Source of the DNA: Thiodiazotropha sp040506275
GTDB taxonomy: Bacteria; Pseudomonadota; Gammaproteobacteria; Chromatiales; Chromatiaceae
NCBI GenBank assembly: GCA_040506275.1
Contig: JBEVXD010000004.1
Span: forward strand, 248,001 to 312,000
DNA: 64,000 nt
Direction of reading: 5' to 3'
The stretch's first letter is position 1. Each line of letters opens with the position of its first letter. This document shows, in pieces, positions 47,206 through 56,116 of this stretch. The position numbers and the translations under genes were made by a program. The notes beneath the pieces are model-generated. The model did not search any database and was not told where the DNA came from. It saw only the letters and a program-made list of their open reading frames with translations.

Positions 47206-47661
47206 TTATTCCTGTGTGGCGTCAGACACGACGGTTTCACTAACCGTCTTACTCTGATCCTCTTCTCCATCATAGGCCAGTTGAAGTGGATCCTGATCGG
47301 CTGCGTGAATTAATTTTCCATTCACCTCAGCCCCCATTGCCATCTCGAGCATTGCATAGGTTAATGTGCCTGTAATCCTTGCCCGGGGGGCCAATTCCAC
47401 ACGATTTCCAGCAAATACATCACCGACTACCGTGCCATTCAACATCACATTGCCTACCCTGACGTTGCCATCAATAGTGCCCAATTCACTGAGTGTCAGG
47501 GTTGCTGACGGGTCTTCCTGATCCGATATGACATTACCCTTTATGGTACCGTCAATATGCAGACCATTTTTGAAGGTAATATCCCCCCTGATTTCGGTTC
47601 CTGACCCGATCACCGTAGTGATTCTAGGAGTGCGTAATTTTTTCTTACTGTTACCAAACAT
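47206..47661 (-). CDS. bactofilin
   Basis: The 151-residue cytoskeletal protein has the central beta-helix of the DUF583/bactofilin family (about 15-120, repeated GxIxGxVxxG-like turns: IRGDITFKNGLHIDGTIKGN, GTIDGNVRVGN, GTVVGDVFAGN). Short unstructured ends flank it. Bactofilins polymerise without nucleotide and position cell-wall or polysaccharide enzymes. It is 21 bp downstream of the DUF6776-like gene, in an apparent argC-DUF6776-bactofilin-erpA string. Confidence 0.93.
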   Translation of the reverse strand: MFGNSKKKLRTPRITTVIGSGTEIRGDITFKNGLHIDGTIKGNVISDQEDPSATLTLSELGTIDGNVRVGNVMLNGTVVGDVFAGNRVELAPRARITGTLTYAMLEMAMGAEVNGKLIHAADQDPLQLAYDGEEDQSKTVSETVVSDATQE

Positions 47662-47682
47662 GGCTCATTTCCTATATAGACC

Positions 47683-48405
47683 TCAGGAAACCGGCGACCA
47701 TTCGAAAGTCTCATCAACAGGGGCAAGCTTTTTACCTGTTGGTCTCACTTCAATCATAATTTTGGCCGGTTGAAAATCTGTGGGTATTCGCAGCTTACCT
47801 TCTACGTTCTGGAAGTATCTGAAACGCATTTTATGGTTACCCAGCTTCTCATCATGAAGCTGCCCCAAGTTCATCACAGTGGCTTTACCCGCTTTCAAAC
47901 CGGAAATGCTCATTTCGATTTTACCTTTGACCACTGAGCCGCTGTTGATTACCTGGCTTACTGTATATTTGTAGATGTATTGATGCTCTTCAAGTCCTGC
48001 TTCCAACTTGAAGTTCTGTACTCGCAATACCTGTTTCTTTGATGAGGTCGAGACAATACCTCTAAGAAAGGCCAGCTCCTCTTCCATCTTCAGGCGTTCA
48101 CTTTGCATTAACTTGATCTTGTCTCGAATCGAAAGCAGGGCTTCCCTGTCTACCTCTGCGGCCTGCCTGACCATGGCCAGTTCCCTTTTGAGATCAGTTC
48201 GTTCCTGTTCCAGGATCTCCACCCGATCCTTTCCCCCAGATTGTAAACGGGCAAGTCCATCGGCGATTCCGCTACCCCCCTGCTGATAGGCCAGCCAGGC
48301 CACTCCGCCCAGGATCAACAGCACCAAACTGAGGCGAAACCATACAGGCGGCCTCTGGTGAGCCGCAACGATCTTTGGTACACGATATTTTTTATCCATG
48401 CTCAT
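47683..48405 (-). CDS. DUF6776-like membrane-anchored coiled-coil protein
   Basis: The 240-residue protein has a membrane helix at about 25-41 (LSLVLLILGGVAWLAYQQ), a coiled coil at about 60-115 rich in E/K/R/L heptads, and a beta-rich C-terminal domain (about 120-240). Its conservation next to argC and bactofilin genes in gammaproteobacteria is known, but the function is not. The position suggests a partner of the bactofilin, since coiled-coil membrane proteins often recruit it; this is inference. Confidence 0.72.
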   Translation of the reverse strand: MSMDKKYRVPKIVAAHQRPPVWFRLSLVLLILGGVAWLAYQQGGSGIADGLARLQSGGKDRVEILEQERTDLKRELAMVRQAAEVDREALLSIRDKIKLMQSERLKMEEELAFLRGIVSTSSKKQVLRVQNFKLEAGLEEHQYIYKYTVSQVINSGSVVKGKIEMSISGLKAGKATVMNLGQLHDEKLGNHKMRFRYFQNVEGKLRIPTDFQPAKIMIEVRPTGKKLAPVDETFEWSPVS

Positions 48406-48408
48406 AGA

Positions 48409-49440
48409 TCATGGCATCAGTGCAACTTGTTCAAGTCCGCAATCTTCATCAAGCCCGAACATCAGGTTCATATTCTGCACTGCCTGTCCTGCGGCTCCCT
48501 TGACCAGGTTATCGATCACAGAACTGACTACGACTACATTACCATCCATAGGGCGATGCACAGCAATACGACAGTGGTTCGAACCACGTACACTGCGTGT
48601 CTCTGGATGTGAGCCTGGCTGCATTACATCGACAAAAGGCTCATTCACATAGCGTTGATCATACAAATCCTGCAACTCAGGCTGTTTATCACCGAGACGA
48701 GCATATAGGGTTGCCTCTATTCCCCGCACCATTGGAACCAGGTGGGGTACAAAGGTTAACTGAACGCCATCCCCGGCGACCAGGCTCAGGGTCTGACTGA
48801 TTTCTGGCTGGTGGCGGTGACCAGGAATGCCATATGCTTTGAAGCTTTCACCTACCTCCCCCATCAATGTACCGATATTTGCGGTACGACCTGCACCACT
48901 CACACCTGACTTTGCATCTGCAATCAGGTTTCCAACATCCACAAGTCCTGCTTCCACCAGAGGCAAGAAGCCAAGCAATATTGCAGTAGGATAGCACCCC
49001 GGATTAGCAACCAGCCTGGCACTCTTAATCGCGTCGCGGTGTAGTTCAGGCAGACCATACACAGCTTCAGATAACCGCTCAGGACAGGCATGAGACATGC
49101 CATACCAATGCTCCCACGTAGCCTGATCCCGAATTCTGAAATCAGCCGCCAGGTCGATGACCCGAATACCTTTATCCAGCAGTTCCGGCACCTGCTTCAT
49201 GGCTACTCCGTTCGGAGTTGCGAAAAACACCAGATCACATCCATCAAAATGAGCAGGCTCAGGTTCGACAAAAGCCAAATCAGTATGACCACGTAAATTG
49301 GGAAACAGATCGGCAACAGGTCGTCCAGCTTCAGAACGGGAAGTAATAACGCTCAGCTCAGATCCCGGATGTCTGCTCAACAATCTGAGAAGCTCGACAC
49401 CGGTATAGCCAGTACCGCCGATTATACCTACTTTAATCAT
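48409..49440 (-). CDS. argC: N-acetyl-gamma-glutamyl-phosphate reductase
   Basis: The 343-residue enzyme of arginine synthesis reduces N-acetylglutamyl phosphate to the semialdehyde with NADPH. The dinucleotide motif is VGIIGGTGYTGVELLRLL. The catalytic Cys149 is in VANPGCYPTA. Other family segments are DLAADFRI, SGVSGAGR, GIPGHRHQPEI and FVPHLVPMVRGI. It lies three bases before the DUF6776-like gene, so the two are probably co-transcribed. Confidence 0.97.
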   Translation of the reverse strand: MIKVGIIGGTGYTGVELLRLLSRHPGSELSVITSRSEAGRPVADLFPNLRGHTDLAFVEPEPAHFDGCDLVFFATPNGVAMKQVPELLDKGIRVIDLAADFRIRDQATWEHWYGMSHACPERLSEAVYGLPELHRDAIKSARLVANPGCYPTAILLGFLPLVEAGLVDVGNLIADAKSGVSGAGRTANIGTLMGEVGESFKAYGIPGHRHQPEISQTLSLVAGDGVQLTFVPHLVPMVRGIEATLYARLGDKQPELQDLYDQRYVNEPFVDVMQPGSHPETRSVRGSNHCRIAVHRPMDGNVVVVSSVIDNLVKGAAGQAVQNMNLMFGLDEDCGLEQVALMP

Positions 49441-49700
49441 ACCTATACCTACCAGCCAGAATTAGCCAGCTATTCCTGTTAAAAAAACCATAAGTCGATG
49501 GTGTAAAAACCAATGCCCTTCGCACCCGAAATCACCCAATCTGAGGAGACAATCATAAGCTTTGATCAATCAAAGAAAAAGCAAAGCGGGGAAAAATCCT
49601 AAACATTTGTGAACTTAGGGGATAAAAACCGCCAGGGAGTGGAAATTCACTTCAATAGGTATCACATTAACAGTAGAGACATCTACTGAGACAACTGATT

Positions 49701-50399
49701 ATGGAAACCATCGATACTCTGGCACTTACCCTTGGGGCCAGTTGGGCCGCCGGCATAAATCTCTATGCAGCCATTCTTGTATTGGGCTACCTGAACCTTA
49801 CAGGACACGTTGCTTTGCCGCCAGGTCTGGAAGCGCTCAGTGATCCGCTCGTCCTTGGTGTCGCGGGTATGATGTACTTTATTGAATTTTTCGCAGACAA
49901 GACCCCTGGAGTGGATAGCGGCTGGGATGCTATTCATACCTTTATCCGCATCCCTGCAGGTGCATTGTTGGCCGCAGGTGCTGCCAGCGGTATCGATGTG
50001 GGCCAATCTGCTGAACTCGCTGCAGCATTATTGGGGGGCACTGTGGCAGCAAGCAGCCATTTCACCAAAGCAGGATCCAGACTGCTTATAAATACTTCTC
50101 CCGAGCCTGTCTCCAACTGGACTGCATCAATCGCTGAGGATCTCGCTGTTATCGGTGCGCTATGGGCTGCTCTAAACTATCCGATAGCATTTCTGGCGTT
50201 GCTGGTCGTGTTCATTGCACTTGTAATCTGGCTGATGCCGAAGATCTGGCGTGCATTGAAAACTCTATTTCAGCGAATCAGTGCTTTTTTCAGTGGGACA
50301 AATAGAGAGGTCGATTCAAACCTGGCTGAAGGCCGGTCTGAAACCCTGAAATCACTTTTTCACGCAGCAAGCAGTGCTGACAATACAACCCATAAGTAG
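49701..50399 (+). CDS. DUF4126 membrane protein
   Basis: The 232-residue protein has about five membrane helices. Conserved DUF4126 features are GASWAAGINLYAAILVLGYL, MYFIEFFADKTPGVDSGWDA and FIRIPAGALLAAGA. The function is unknown. A C-terminal cytoplasmic tail of about 50 residues follows the last helix. It is divergent from argC, across a 260-bp gap in which I see no feature, and is convergent with the FAD oxidoreductase. Confidence 0.87.
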   Translation: METIDTLALTLGASWAAGINLYAAILVLGYLNLTGHVALPPGLEALSDPLVLGVAGMMYFIEFFADKTPGVDSGWDAIHTFIRIPAGALLAAGAASGIDVGQSAELAAALLGGTVAASSHFTKAGSRLLINTSPEPVSNWTASIAEDLAVIGALWAALNYPIAFLALLVVFIALVIWLMPKIWRALKTLFQRISAFFSGTNREVDSNLAEGRSETLKSLFHAASSADNTTHK

Positions 50400-50408
50400 A
50401 GGCCTACA

Positions 50409-51605
50409 TCAATCTACTAGCAGTCTCTGGCACTCCTGGTAGGATCGAATAAGACTATCTTCTATTGACACACCGGAGAACCAATTCCCGGTTAACCCAA
50501 GGGATTGCCCTTTCAACTGATGGTCTATCAATTTAACCCGTTTACCCTGCCCCAGGCGCAACGCAGGTAGACGGTTGGGGTAACTGACACTGTCAACGAT
50601 AGCCTGTTCATCCACACCAAGCACCTTGGCAATACGACGTTTACGCCCCACCTCATCAAGACGACCAGGTTTGAAATGAAATGTGAAGGCACGGTAGGTT
50701 TCATCAGGCACCGGATCCCGCGATACCACTGAGTAAAAATCATCATCCTGAGCAATAATCCCTGCCAGCGGTGGAAATGGTACGCGATCTGCACGAACCA
50801 ACACGGCTTGACTGTCGATTTCCCTCATCTCAATCTCTGCCAGATGACAAGCTAATTCCGGCATCAGACCAGCGATCAGGGATGATGCTGTGTCAGGTGC
50901 TACCGCCAAAGCCAGGCGCTCTGCCTGAAGTGGCTCTCCACCCTCTATTTCAACCAGATATCTATCACTGATTCGCTCAATCCTGGATACCGGACTCTTT
51001 GTGCGGATATCGAGCCCTTCAGAAATTCCATCGGTAAAGGATTGCAGGCCCGAAACACCGGTAAAACTACGCATGACCTCTTTGCGTCTTGGCTTTTTAC
51101 GAAACAGTGCATCCGCCGGGAAATTACTGGAGGGCTGACATACCACGGCATCAAGGGCCGGCCTGAGGACTTGACGGAAATTACGAGTACCGATAATACG
51201 GCCAAAGTACTCCTCGACAGAATGCCCCTCCTTATGCCCCGTCCATAGTCGAGGTAGAACGCCAAGCAACTCCCATATGTTCAGCTGAGACATTATTGAT
51301 TGGAGCTTGTCACCAATCAACATCTTGTATGGTAGCTTTAATTTTGGGACCAGGCTGTCGAGCTGGCCTGTCTCCTCAAGAAGTTCGAGAAGGTTTCCGT
51401 AACTGTTGTAACAGGTATGGCCTCCAAGCTCTGCCCAGAACTCCCCATCGTCTGCCTGAAACCGATGAGTGTTTATTGCCCCTCCGATATGGTCACTGGC
51501 CTCGATGATGACCGGCTTGAAGCCATAACGCCTTGCCATCTGTGCCAAACCCAGGCCGCTGATACCAGCCCCTATTACCAAGAGATCTACTGCTCCAGGT
51601 TTCAT
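50409..51605 (-). CDS. FAD-dependent amine-oxidase-like oxidoreductase (protoporphyrinogen-oxidase-like)
   Basis: The 398-residue flavoprotein has the N-terminal motif LLVIGAGISGLGLAQMARR, an HIGGAINT segment, and a C-terminal FAD contact (LTGNWFSGVSIEDSLIRSYQ). The fold and the ending resemble HemY/amine oxidases, though it is shorter than HemY by about 60 residues. It may oxidise a porphyrin, carotenoid or amine; the sequence does not say. A GTG directly before the ATG (51608) is an alternative start, but the ATG has AAGG seven bases upstream. Confidence 0.82.
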   Translation of the reverse strand: MKPGAVDLLVIGAGISGLGLAQMARRYGFKPVIIEASDHIGGAINTHRFQADDGEFWAELGGHTCYNSYGNLLELLEETGQLDSLVPKLKLPYKMLIGDKLQSIMSQLNIWELLGVLPRLWTGHKEGHSVEEYFGRIIGTRNFRQVLRPALDAVVCQPSSNFPADALFRKKPRRKEVMRSFTGVSGLQSFTDGISEGLDIRTKSPVSRIERISDRYLVEIEGGEPLQAERLALAVAPDTASSLIAGLMPELACHLAEIEMREIDSQAVLVRADRVPFPPLAGIIAQDDDFYSVVSRDPVPDETYRAFTFHFKPGRLDEVGRKRRIAKVLGVDEQAIVDSVSYPNRLPALRLGQGKRVKLIDHQLKGQSLGLTGNWFSGVSIEDSLIRSYQECQRLLVD

Positions 51606-51780
51606 CACTCCACCTTGATCCGGCTATGCCACCCGGATTCTTAACTAATTGGCCAGCCATAGAAACACCGGCAACCAAATAAAGATAATTAAACACTATG
51701 ATTATCAATAGAAAAGTCTGTATGGCGTATTGCACAACAGAACTCGTATACAGCATACCAGCCATGCTGAATCAGGGACA

Positions 51781-51826
51781 AAAAAAACCGTGCCAGGAGA
51801 TAACGCCCTGGCACGGCCTTTTAACG
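51781..51826 (-). terminator. rho-independent terminator after the A-type Fe-S carrier
   Basis: The hairpin CCGTGCCAGG with CCTGGCACGG (51788-51797 with 51807-51816) is followed on the minus strand by a run of T (51787-51780). It lies about 30 bp after the gene stop. Confidence 0.9.
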
Positions 51827-51848
51827 ATTCAGTATTGAGGCTGCTGGT

Positions 51849-52217
51849 TTAACTGCAACCACCACCGCTCGAGGAACCACAAGTACCACAACCACCACCG
51901 ACAGGTTGCAGGTTATTGAAGACGAAACTTGCATTTCCATCTCCTTGATCAACAAAATCGATCTCAACACCACGCAGGTACTGCAGAGTACCGTCATCGA
52001 CGATCACCTTGAATCCTTCACAGTTCAAAACACCGTCGTTGTCATTGATTTCATCGCTAAAGGTCATGCCGAAGCTTACCCCGCTGCAGCCACCGGGGGT
52101 AGCAAAAACGCGTACTCCCTGAATATTGTCGTCAACCTGTTGAAATAACTCGCCCATTTTTGTCTGAGCTGTGCCTGTCAGGGTTAAATCAGTATCGGTC
52201 AGGGCATTCGAATTCAT
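51849..52217 (-). CDS. HesB/IscA-family Fe-S carrier with unusual cysteine tail
   Basis: The 122-residue protein has the A-type carrier fold with Cys44 in the canonical GGCSGVSFGMTF segment. The usual C-terminal CGC is replaced by a glycine/cysteine tail with CGTC (Cys110 and Cys113) and a final Cys121. A further Cys66 is present. It is likely an Fe-S cluster scaffold or delivery protein, but with altered ligand spacing. It is not in an isc or suf operon; an upstream DUF5063 gene is 110 bp away on the same strand, and a strong terminator follows. Confidence 0.85.
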   Translation of the reverse strand: MNSNALTDTDLTLTGTAQTKMGELFQQVDDNIQGVRVFATPGGCSGVSFGMTFSDEINDNDGVLNCEGFKVIVDDGTLQYLRGVEIDFVDQGDGNASFVFNNLQPVGGGCGTCGSSSGGGCS

Positions 52218-52327
52218 GCCATATCTCCTGGAAAATCTGTCTCAATTGATCGACATGTTATCAAGAAAGTCGGGCAATTTGCCAATTAACTTAGAAAACA
52301 AGTTGGTTTTTACGAAATAGCAGCGGA

Positions 52328-52804
52328 CTACATGGCAAGTTGATTTCTGGCATTCAGCTCGAACAGATGACGCTCTGCATCCAGCAGATGCTGCCCCCAG
52401 TGTAGGTGGAAGCCTTTGTGCCAACCCTCAACTGCCTGTTCCGGCTCACCATCCAGTATCTTCAGACCACTTTTAAGCTCACAGTATATATCGGTCAGGT
52501 CATCAGCCAGACTGCCACTCATACTCTGCCCGTCACCAGCCACATCAAACTCCATCCAATATCCATCACGTTCGCCAAGTAGTGTACGCAGGAAAGTATA
52601 GAGCTCAAATCGAGCATCCAGGTCTGCCGCAGTATAGTGGGTGTTCCGAGGGGTTGGCAGATTGAGCGCGCTAACCGCCTCATGAAGACGGGGTAACAAA
52701 CCGGCTACCTCTTGCAACCACTGGGTGTTCCCATCATGTAGAGATTCGACTAATTCGCAGTAGCGTCTAGCCAGTGTTTCAAGTTTTTCAATTTTTGGGC
52801 TCAT
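52328..52804 (-). CDS. DUF5063 family protein
   Basis: The 158-residue soluble, helical protein matches what I know of DUF5063, including the YWMEFDP-like segment (here YWMEFDVAG) and DDLTDIYCELKSGLKIL. The function is unknown. The acidic, tryptophan-containing C-terminal half (GWHKGFHLHWGQHLLDAERH) is the most conserved-looking part. It is on the same strand as the HesB-like gene and may share its terminator. Confidence 0.75.
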   Translation of the reverse strand: MSPKIEKLETLARRYCELVESLHDGNTQWLQEVAGLLPRLHEAVSALNLPTPRNTHYTAADLDARFELYTFLRTLLGERDGYWMEFDVAGDGQSMSGSLADDLTDIYCELKSGLKILDGEPEQAVEGWHKGFHLHWGQHLLDAERHLFELNARNQLAM

Positions 52805-53135
52805 AGTCTCTTCCTCACAGCTATTTATTGCTGTCCTTCCCTGGGCGTGCCAAGGGATCTTTTCCCGATCCCATGTTAAACAGCTGCACGGTACTTTGAA
52901 TTGTCGTACATATCAGATTCTAGCAGTGATCGTGATCAATCCTAGGAGAAACCCTTAATCCCCCCCGGCAGTTTGATAAATAAAATATATATGCTGCTTT
53001 CGGTTAATACTGCCAATTCGGTTTCAGAATCACTGAGATACGTGAAAAAGGGACGAAATCTACAGCCATGCAGACTAAATGACAACCACAACAGCTTGAT
53101 CCCTGTTCCGATCCAAAAAAGGATACAATGAGCAA
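52805..53135. other. 331-bp divergent intergenic region before thiD
   Basis: No gene is recognised. I looked for a thiamin-pyrophosphate riboswitch; only a chance CTGAGATAC is present, without the flanking conserved segments. The divergent promoters must lie here. Confidence 0.5.
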
Positions 53136-53960
53136 ATGCAAACAGAGACCAATTATCCTCCGGTAGTTTTGGCCATCGGCGGACACGATCCTGGTGGTGG
53201 CGCGGGTATTCAGGCAGATATTGAATCCATTGGCGCGAATGGCTGCCATGCAGCAACGGCACTCACCTGTGTGACGGTACAGGACAGCTGCAATGTCGAT
53301 CAGCTGATACCACTTCCTGCTGAGACGCTAGGCGCCCAGTGTATGGCGGTACTCCAGGATTGTCGGGTTTCAGCAATCAAAATAGGCCTACTGGGGAGTC
53401 CTCAGGCCGCTGAGGTTGTGATTGGGATTATTCAGGACCACCCCGAAATCCCGATAATTTTCGATCCTGTACTGGCTGCAGGGGGAGGTAACGACCTGAC
53501 AAGCCAGGCTCTACTTACGATTATCCAGCAGCGATTAGTGCCACTATGTGATCTGATCACTCCGAATACCGAAGAAGCAACCAGACTCTCAGGATCTAGT
53601 GATAATGCCTCTATAGATCACAGTGCTGAAACCCTGCTCCAATCAGGCGCCCAATCCGCTCTGATCACAGGCACCCACGATTTAAGCGACACAAAAGTGG
53701 TCATCAATCGACTTTACCAGCAGAAAAAAGTACCTATTCTCTCCTCCTGGCCTCGTTTAACGGGTGAGTATCATGGATCGGGCTGTACCCTTGCTGCTGC
53801 GCTTGCCGCCCATATTGCTCATGGGGCGTCTATTGAAGGCGCCACACAGAAAGCACTCAGTTACAGCTGGGATTGCCTGAACTCCGGATTCAGAATCGGT
53901 AAATGCCAATCGCTACCTAATCGTTGGCACCAATCCCGCTGCGTATCTGACAAACAATGA
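53136..53960 (+). CDS. thiD: hydroxymethylpyrimidine / phosphomethylpyrimidine kinase
   Basis: The 274-residue ribokinase-fold enzyme phosphorylates HMP and HMP-P for thiamin synthesis. Visible features are IGGHDPGGGAGIQADIESI near the N-terminus, GLLGSPQ, ITPNTEEATRLSG, and the anion-hole GSGCTLAAALAA with catalytic Cys. The C-terminal residues run to CVSDKQ. It overlaps thiE by four bases. AAGGA precedes the ATG by about 12 bases. Confidence 0.96.
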   Translation: MQTETNYPPVVLAIGGHDPGGGAGIQADIESIGANGCHAATALTCVTVQDSCNVDQLIPLPAETLGAQCMAVLQDCRVSAIKIGLLGSPQAAEVVIGIIQDHPEIPIIFDPVLAAGGGNDLTSQALLTIIQQRLVPLCDLITPNTEEATRLSGSSDNASIDHSAETLLQSGAQSALITGTHDLSDTKVVINRLYQQKKVPILSSWPRLTGEYHGSGCTLAAALAAHIAHGASIEGATQKALSYSWDCLNSGFRIGKCQSLPNRWHQSRCVSDKQ

Positions 53961-54592
53961 CAGCAGATACGATGAAATTAAAGGGGCTGTACGCCATAAC
54001 CGACAGCAAGCTCTGTCCACCGGATCGCATACTTCACCAGGTCGAATCAGCGCTACGCGGGGGTGCAAGTGTTATTCAATACAGAGACAAACGGGAAGAG
54101 AAGTCAGATTGTGAAGGCGAGATTGCAGGAATCCTTGCTCTGTGTCACCGATTCGAGGCGTTGTTGATCATCAATGACGATATCGGCCTAGCCAGAAAAA
54201 CAGGGGCCCATGGCGTCCATCTTGGAAAGGATGATGCCAACCTTCTGGAGGCGCGTAACTTACTGGGTTCGAGCGCCATTATCGGGGTTTCCTGCTATAA
54301 CAGCCTGGATCTGGCAAAAAGCGCCTCAGCCAATGGCGCTGACTATATCGCCTTTGGGCGCTTCTTCCCGTCTCTAATCAAGCCGGATGCTATACAGGCA
54401 GAGCTGAGCCTATTGACCGAAGCCAGGCAGGAAATAACCAAACCGCTGGTTGCCATTGGTGGAATAACGCCGGAAAATGGCGCCCCATTGATAGCAGCAG
54501 GTGCCGACATGCTGGCGGTTATACATGGCGTCTTCGGACAGCCGGATATCCACACAGCAAGCCGTCGTTTAAGCGCCCTATTCACGCCGTAG
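53957..54592 (+). CDS. thiE: thiamin-phosphate synthase
   Basis: The 211-residue TIM-barrel enzyme joins HMP-PP and thiazole phosphate. It shows VIQYRDKRE, NDDIGLARKTGAHGVHLGKDD, GADYIAFGRFFPSLIKPDA (common relatives have PTxTK) and VAIGGITPENG. It is translationally coupled to thiD and 12 bp upstream of hemL, a known arrangement in gammaproteobacteria. Confidence 0.96.
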   Translation: MTADTMKLKGLYAITDSKLCPPDRILHQVESALRGGASVIQYRDKREEKSDCEGEIAGILALCHRFEALLIINDDIGLARKTGAHGVHLGKDDANLLEARNLLGSSAIIGVSCYNSLDLAKSASANGADYIAFGRFFPSLIKPDAIQAELSLLTEARQEITKPLVAIGGITPENGAPLIAAGADMLAVIHGVFGQPDIHTASRRLSALFTP

Positions 54593-54604
54593 GAGAAAAA
54601 GCAT

Positions 54605-55891
54605 ATGAGTCGTTCCGAGGAACTCTTTCGTCACGCACAACAGCACATACCTGGTGGAGTAAACTCTCCTGTACGGGCTTTTAAGGGTGTTGGAGGAGAC
54701 CCGGTATTTATCGACTGTGCAGCCGGACCCTATATTTACGACCCGGAGGGTAAGCGCTATATCGACTACGTGGGTTCCTGGGGGCCAATGATTGTCGGCC
54801 ACTCACATCACGAAGTAATCGATGCGGTCGCTTCAATTCTTAACAAAGGACTCAGCTTTGGTGCGCCAACCGAGTTGGAGACGCAGATGGCTGACAAGGT
54901 CTGTGAATTGGTACCCAGTATGGAGATGGTACGCATGGTCAGCTCTGGAACAGAGGCAACCATGTCAGCTATCCGCCTCGCAAGGGGTTTCACAGGTCGA
55001 GACAAAATCGTGAAATTCGAAGGCTGCTATCACGGCCACTCAGACTCCTTGCTGGTGAAGGCCGGCTCTGGAATGTTAACCCTGGGCGAGCCCTCCTCTC
55101 CCGGTGTTCCTGCCAGCCTGGCGGAGCACACAATTACTTTGAACTATAACGACAGTCAGCAGGTTCGTGATGTCTTCGGGCGTCTTGGCGACCAGCTCGC
55201 TGCGATCATTGTTGAGCCTGTTGCTGGGAATATGAACTGTATTCCACCACAACCCGGATTTCTTGAAACCCTGCGTGAAGTTTGTGACCAGCATGGCACT
55301 GTGTTGATCTTTGATGAGGTAATGACAGGGTTTCGGGTTGGCCTTGGAGGGGCTCAAGCCCATTATGGCATCAAGCCCGATTTAACCACCCTGGGAAAAG
55401 TGATTGGCGGTGGTATGCCTGTCGGTGCATTTGGTGGCAGACTCGATATTATGCAGAAGATCGCACCCTTGGGACCTGTCTATCAGGCCGGTACGCTGTC
55501 TGGTAATCCGGTAGCTATGACTGCTGGACTGAAAACCCTCGAGCTTATATCTGAACCAGGCTTTTACCAACGCCTCTCAAAGCAGGTTGAGACCCTGGTA
55601 GACGGCATTATGAAGCAAGCCGAATCTGCCGGAATCCCATTGGCAGAGAATCATGTCGGGGGTATGTTCGGATTGTTTTTCACAGACCAGGGTTCTGTCA
55701 CAGATTTCCAGGGTGCCACTGCCTGTGACCAGGAACGATTCAAGACCTTTTATCATGCCATGCTGGATCGGGGGGTCTATCTTGCACCTTCTGCTTTCGA
55801 AGCAGGATTCGTCTCTGACGCCCATGGCGATGAGGATATCCAAGTCACTATCAACGCATCAGGAGAGTCCTTCCAGGCACTCTCAAAATGA
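54605..55891 (+). CDS. hemL: glutamate-1-semialdehyde 2,1-aminomutase
   Basis: The 428-residue PLP enzyme makes 5-aminolevulinate for heme. The PLP lysine is Lys265 in TTLGKVIGGGMPVG. Other motifs are GVNSPVRAF near the N-terminus, SSGTEATMSAIRLARG, and FEGCYHGHSD. It has AGGAG upstream of ATG. Its stop overlaps the start of a tiny lipoprotein frame (ATGA). Confidence 0.97.
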   Translation: MSRSEELFRHAQQHIPGGVNSPVRAFKGVGGDPVFIDCAAGPYIYDPEGKRYIDYVGSWGPMIVGHSHHEVIDAVASILNKGLSFGAPTELETQMADKVCELVPSMEMVRMVSSGTEATMSAIRLARGFTGRDKIVKFEGCYHGHSDSLLVKAGSGMLTLGEPSSPGVPASLAEHTITLNYNDSQQVRDVFGRLGDQLAAIIVEPVAGNMNCIPPQPGFLETLREVCDQHGTVLIFDEVMTGFRVGLGGAQAHYGIKPDLTTLGKVIGGGMPVGAFGGRLDIMQKIAPLGPVYQAGTLSGNPVAMTAGLKTLELISEPGFYQRLSKQVETLVDGIMKQAESAGIPLAENHVGGMFGLFFTDQGSVTDFQGATACDQERFKTFYHAMLDRGVYLAPSAFEAGFVSDAHGDEDIQVTINASGESFQALSK

Positions 55892-55995
55892 TTTTCTTCA
55901 TTAGGTTGATCCTCGGAGTAACTATCGTTCAACTGGCAGGATGCAGTTCAGACAGTGTAAAACTGATAACCTCACCGTCACCAACAAAGCCTTAA
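55888..55995 (+). CDS. small lipoprotein frame, probably 5' part of a frameshifted gene
   Basis: A 35-codon frame starts at an ATGA overlap with the hemL stop. It encodes a signal peptide with lipobox (MIFFIRLILGVTIVQLAGC) and a short Ser/Pro tail. A different frame (+1) beyond its stop is open from about 55982 to 56083 and reads RACDEQAKCYGEYKALRDQH, resembling a real polar tail. One base change in length would join them into a lipoprotein of about 65 residues. It could be a genuine short lipoprotein, a pseudogene, or a sequence error. The overlap with hemL suggests translational coupling. Confidence 0.5.
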   Translation: MIFFIRLILGVTIVQLAGCSSDSVKLITSPSPTKP

Positions 55996-56116
55996 ACAAC
56001 AGGATAGCCGGGCATGTGATGAACAGGCGAAATGCTATGGGGAGTACAAGGCGTTGCGTGATCAGCATACTAAGGAAGGATAGCGCTATCGTATCTGAGT
56101 CATCGGATTTTGACCG

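Noticed and set aside
52950..53110. Possible TPP riboswitch upstream of thiD
   Set aside because: Only CTGAGATAC is present; the conserved upstream GGGTGC and downstream ACCTGATC/GCGNAGGGA segments are missing.
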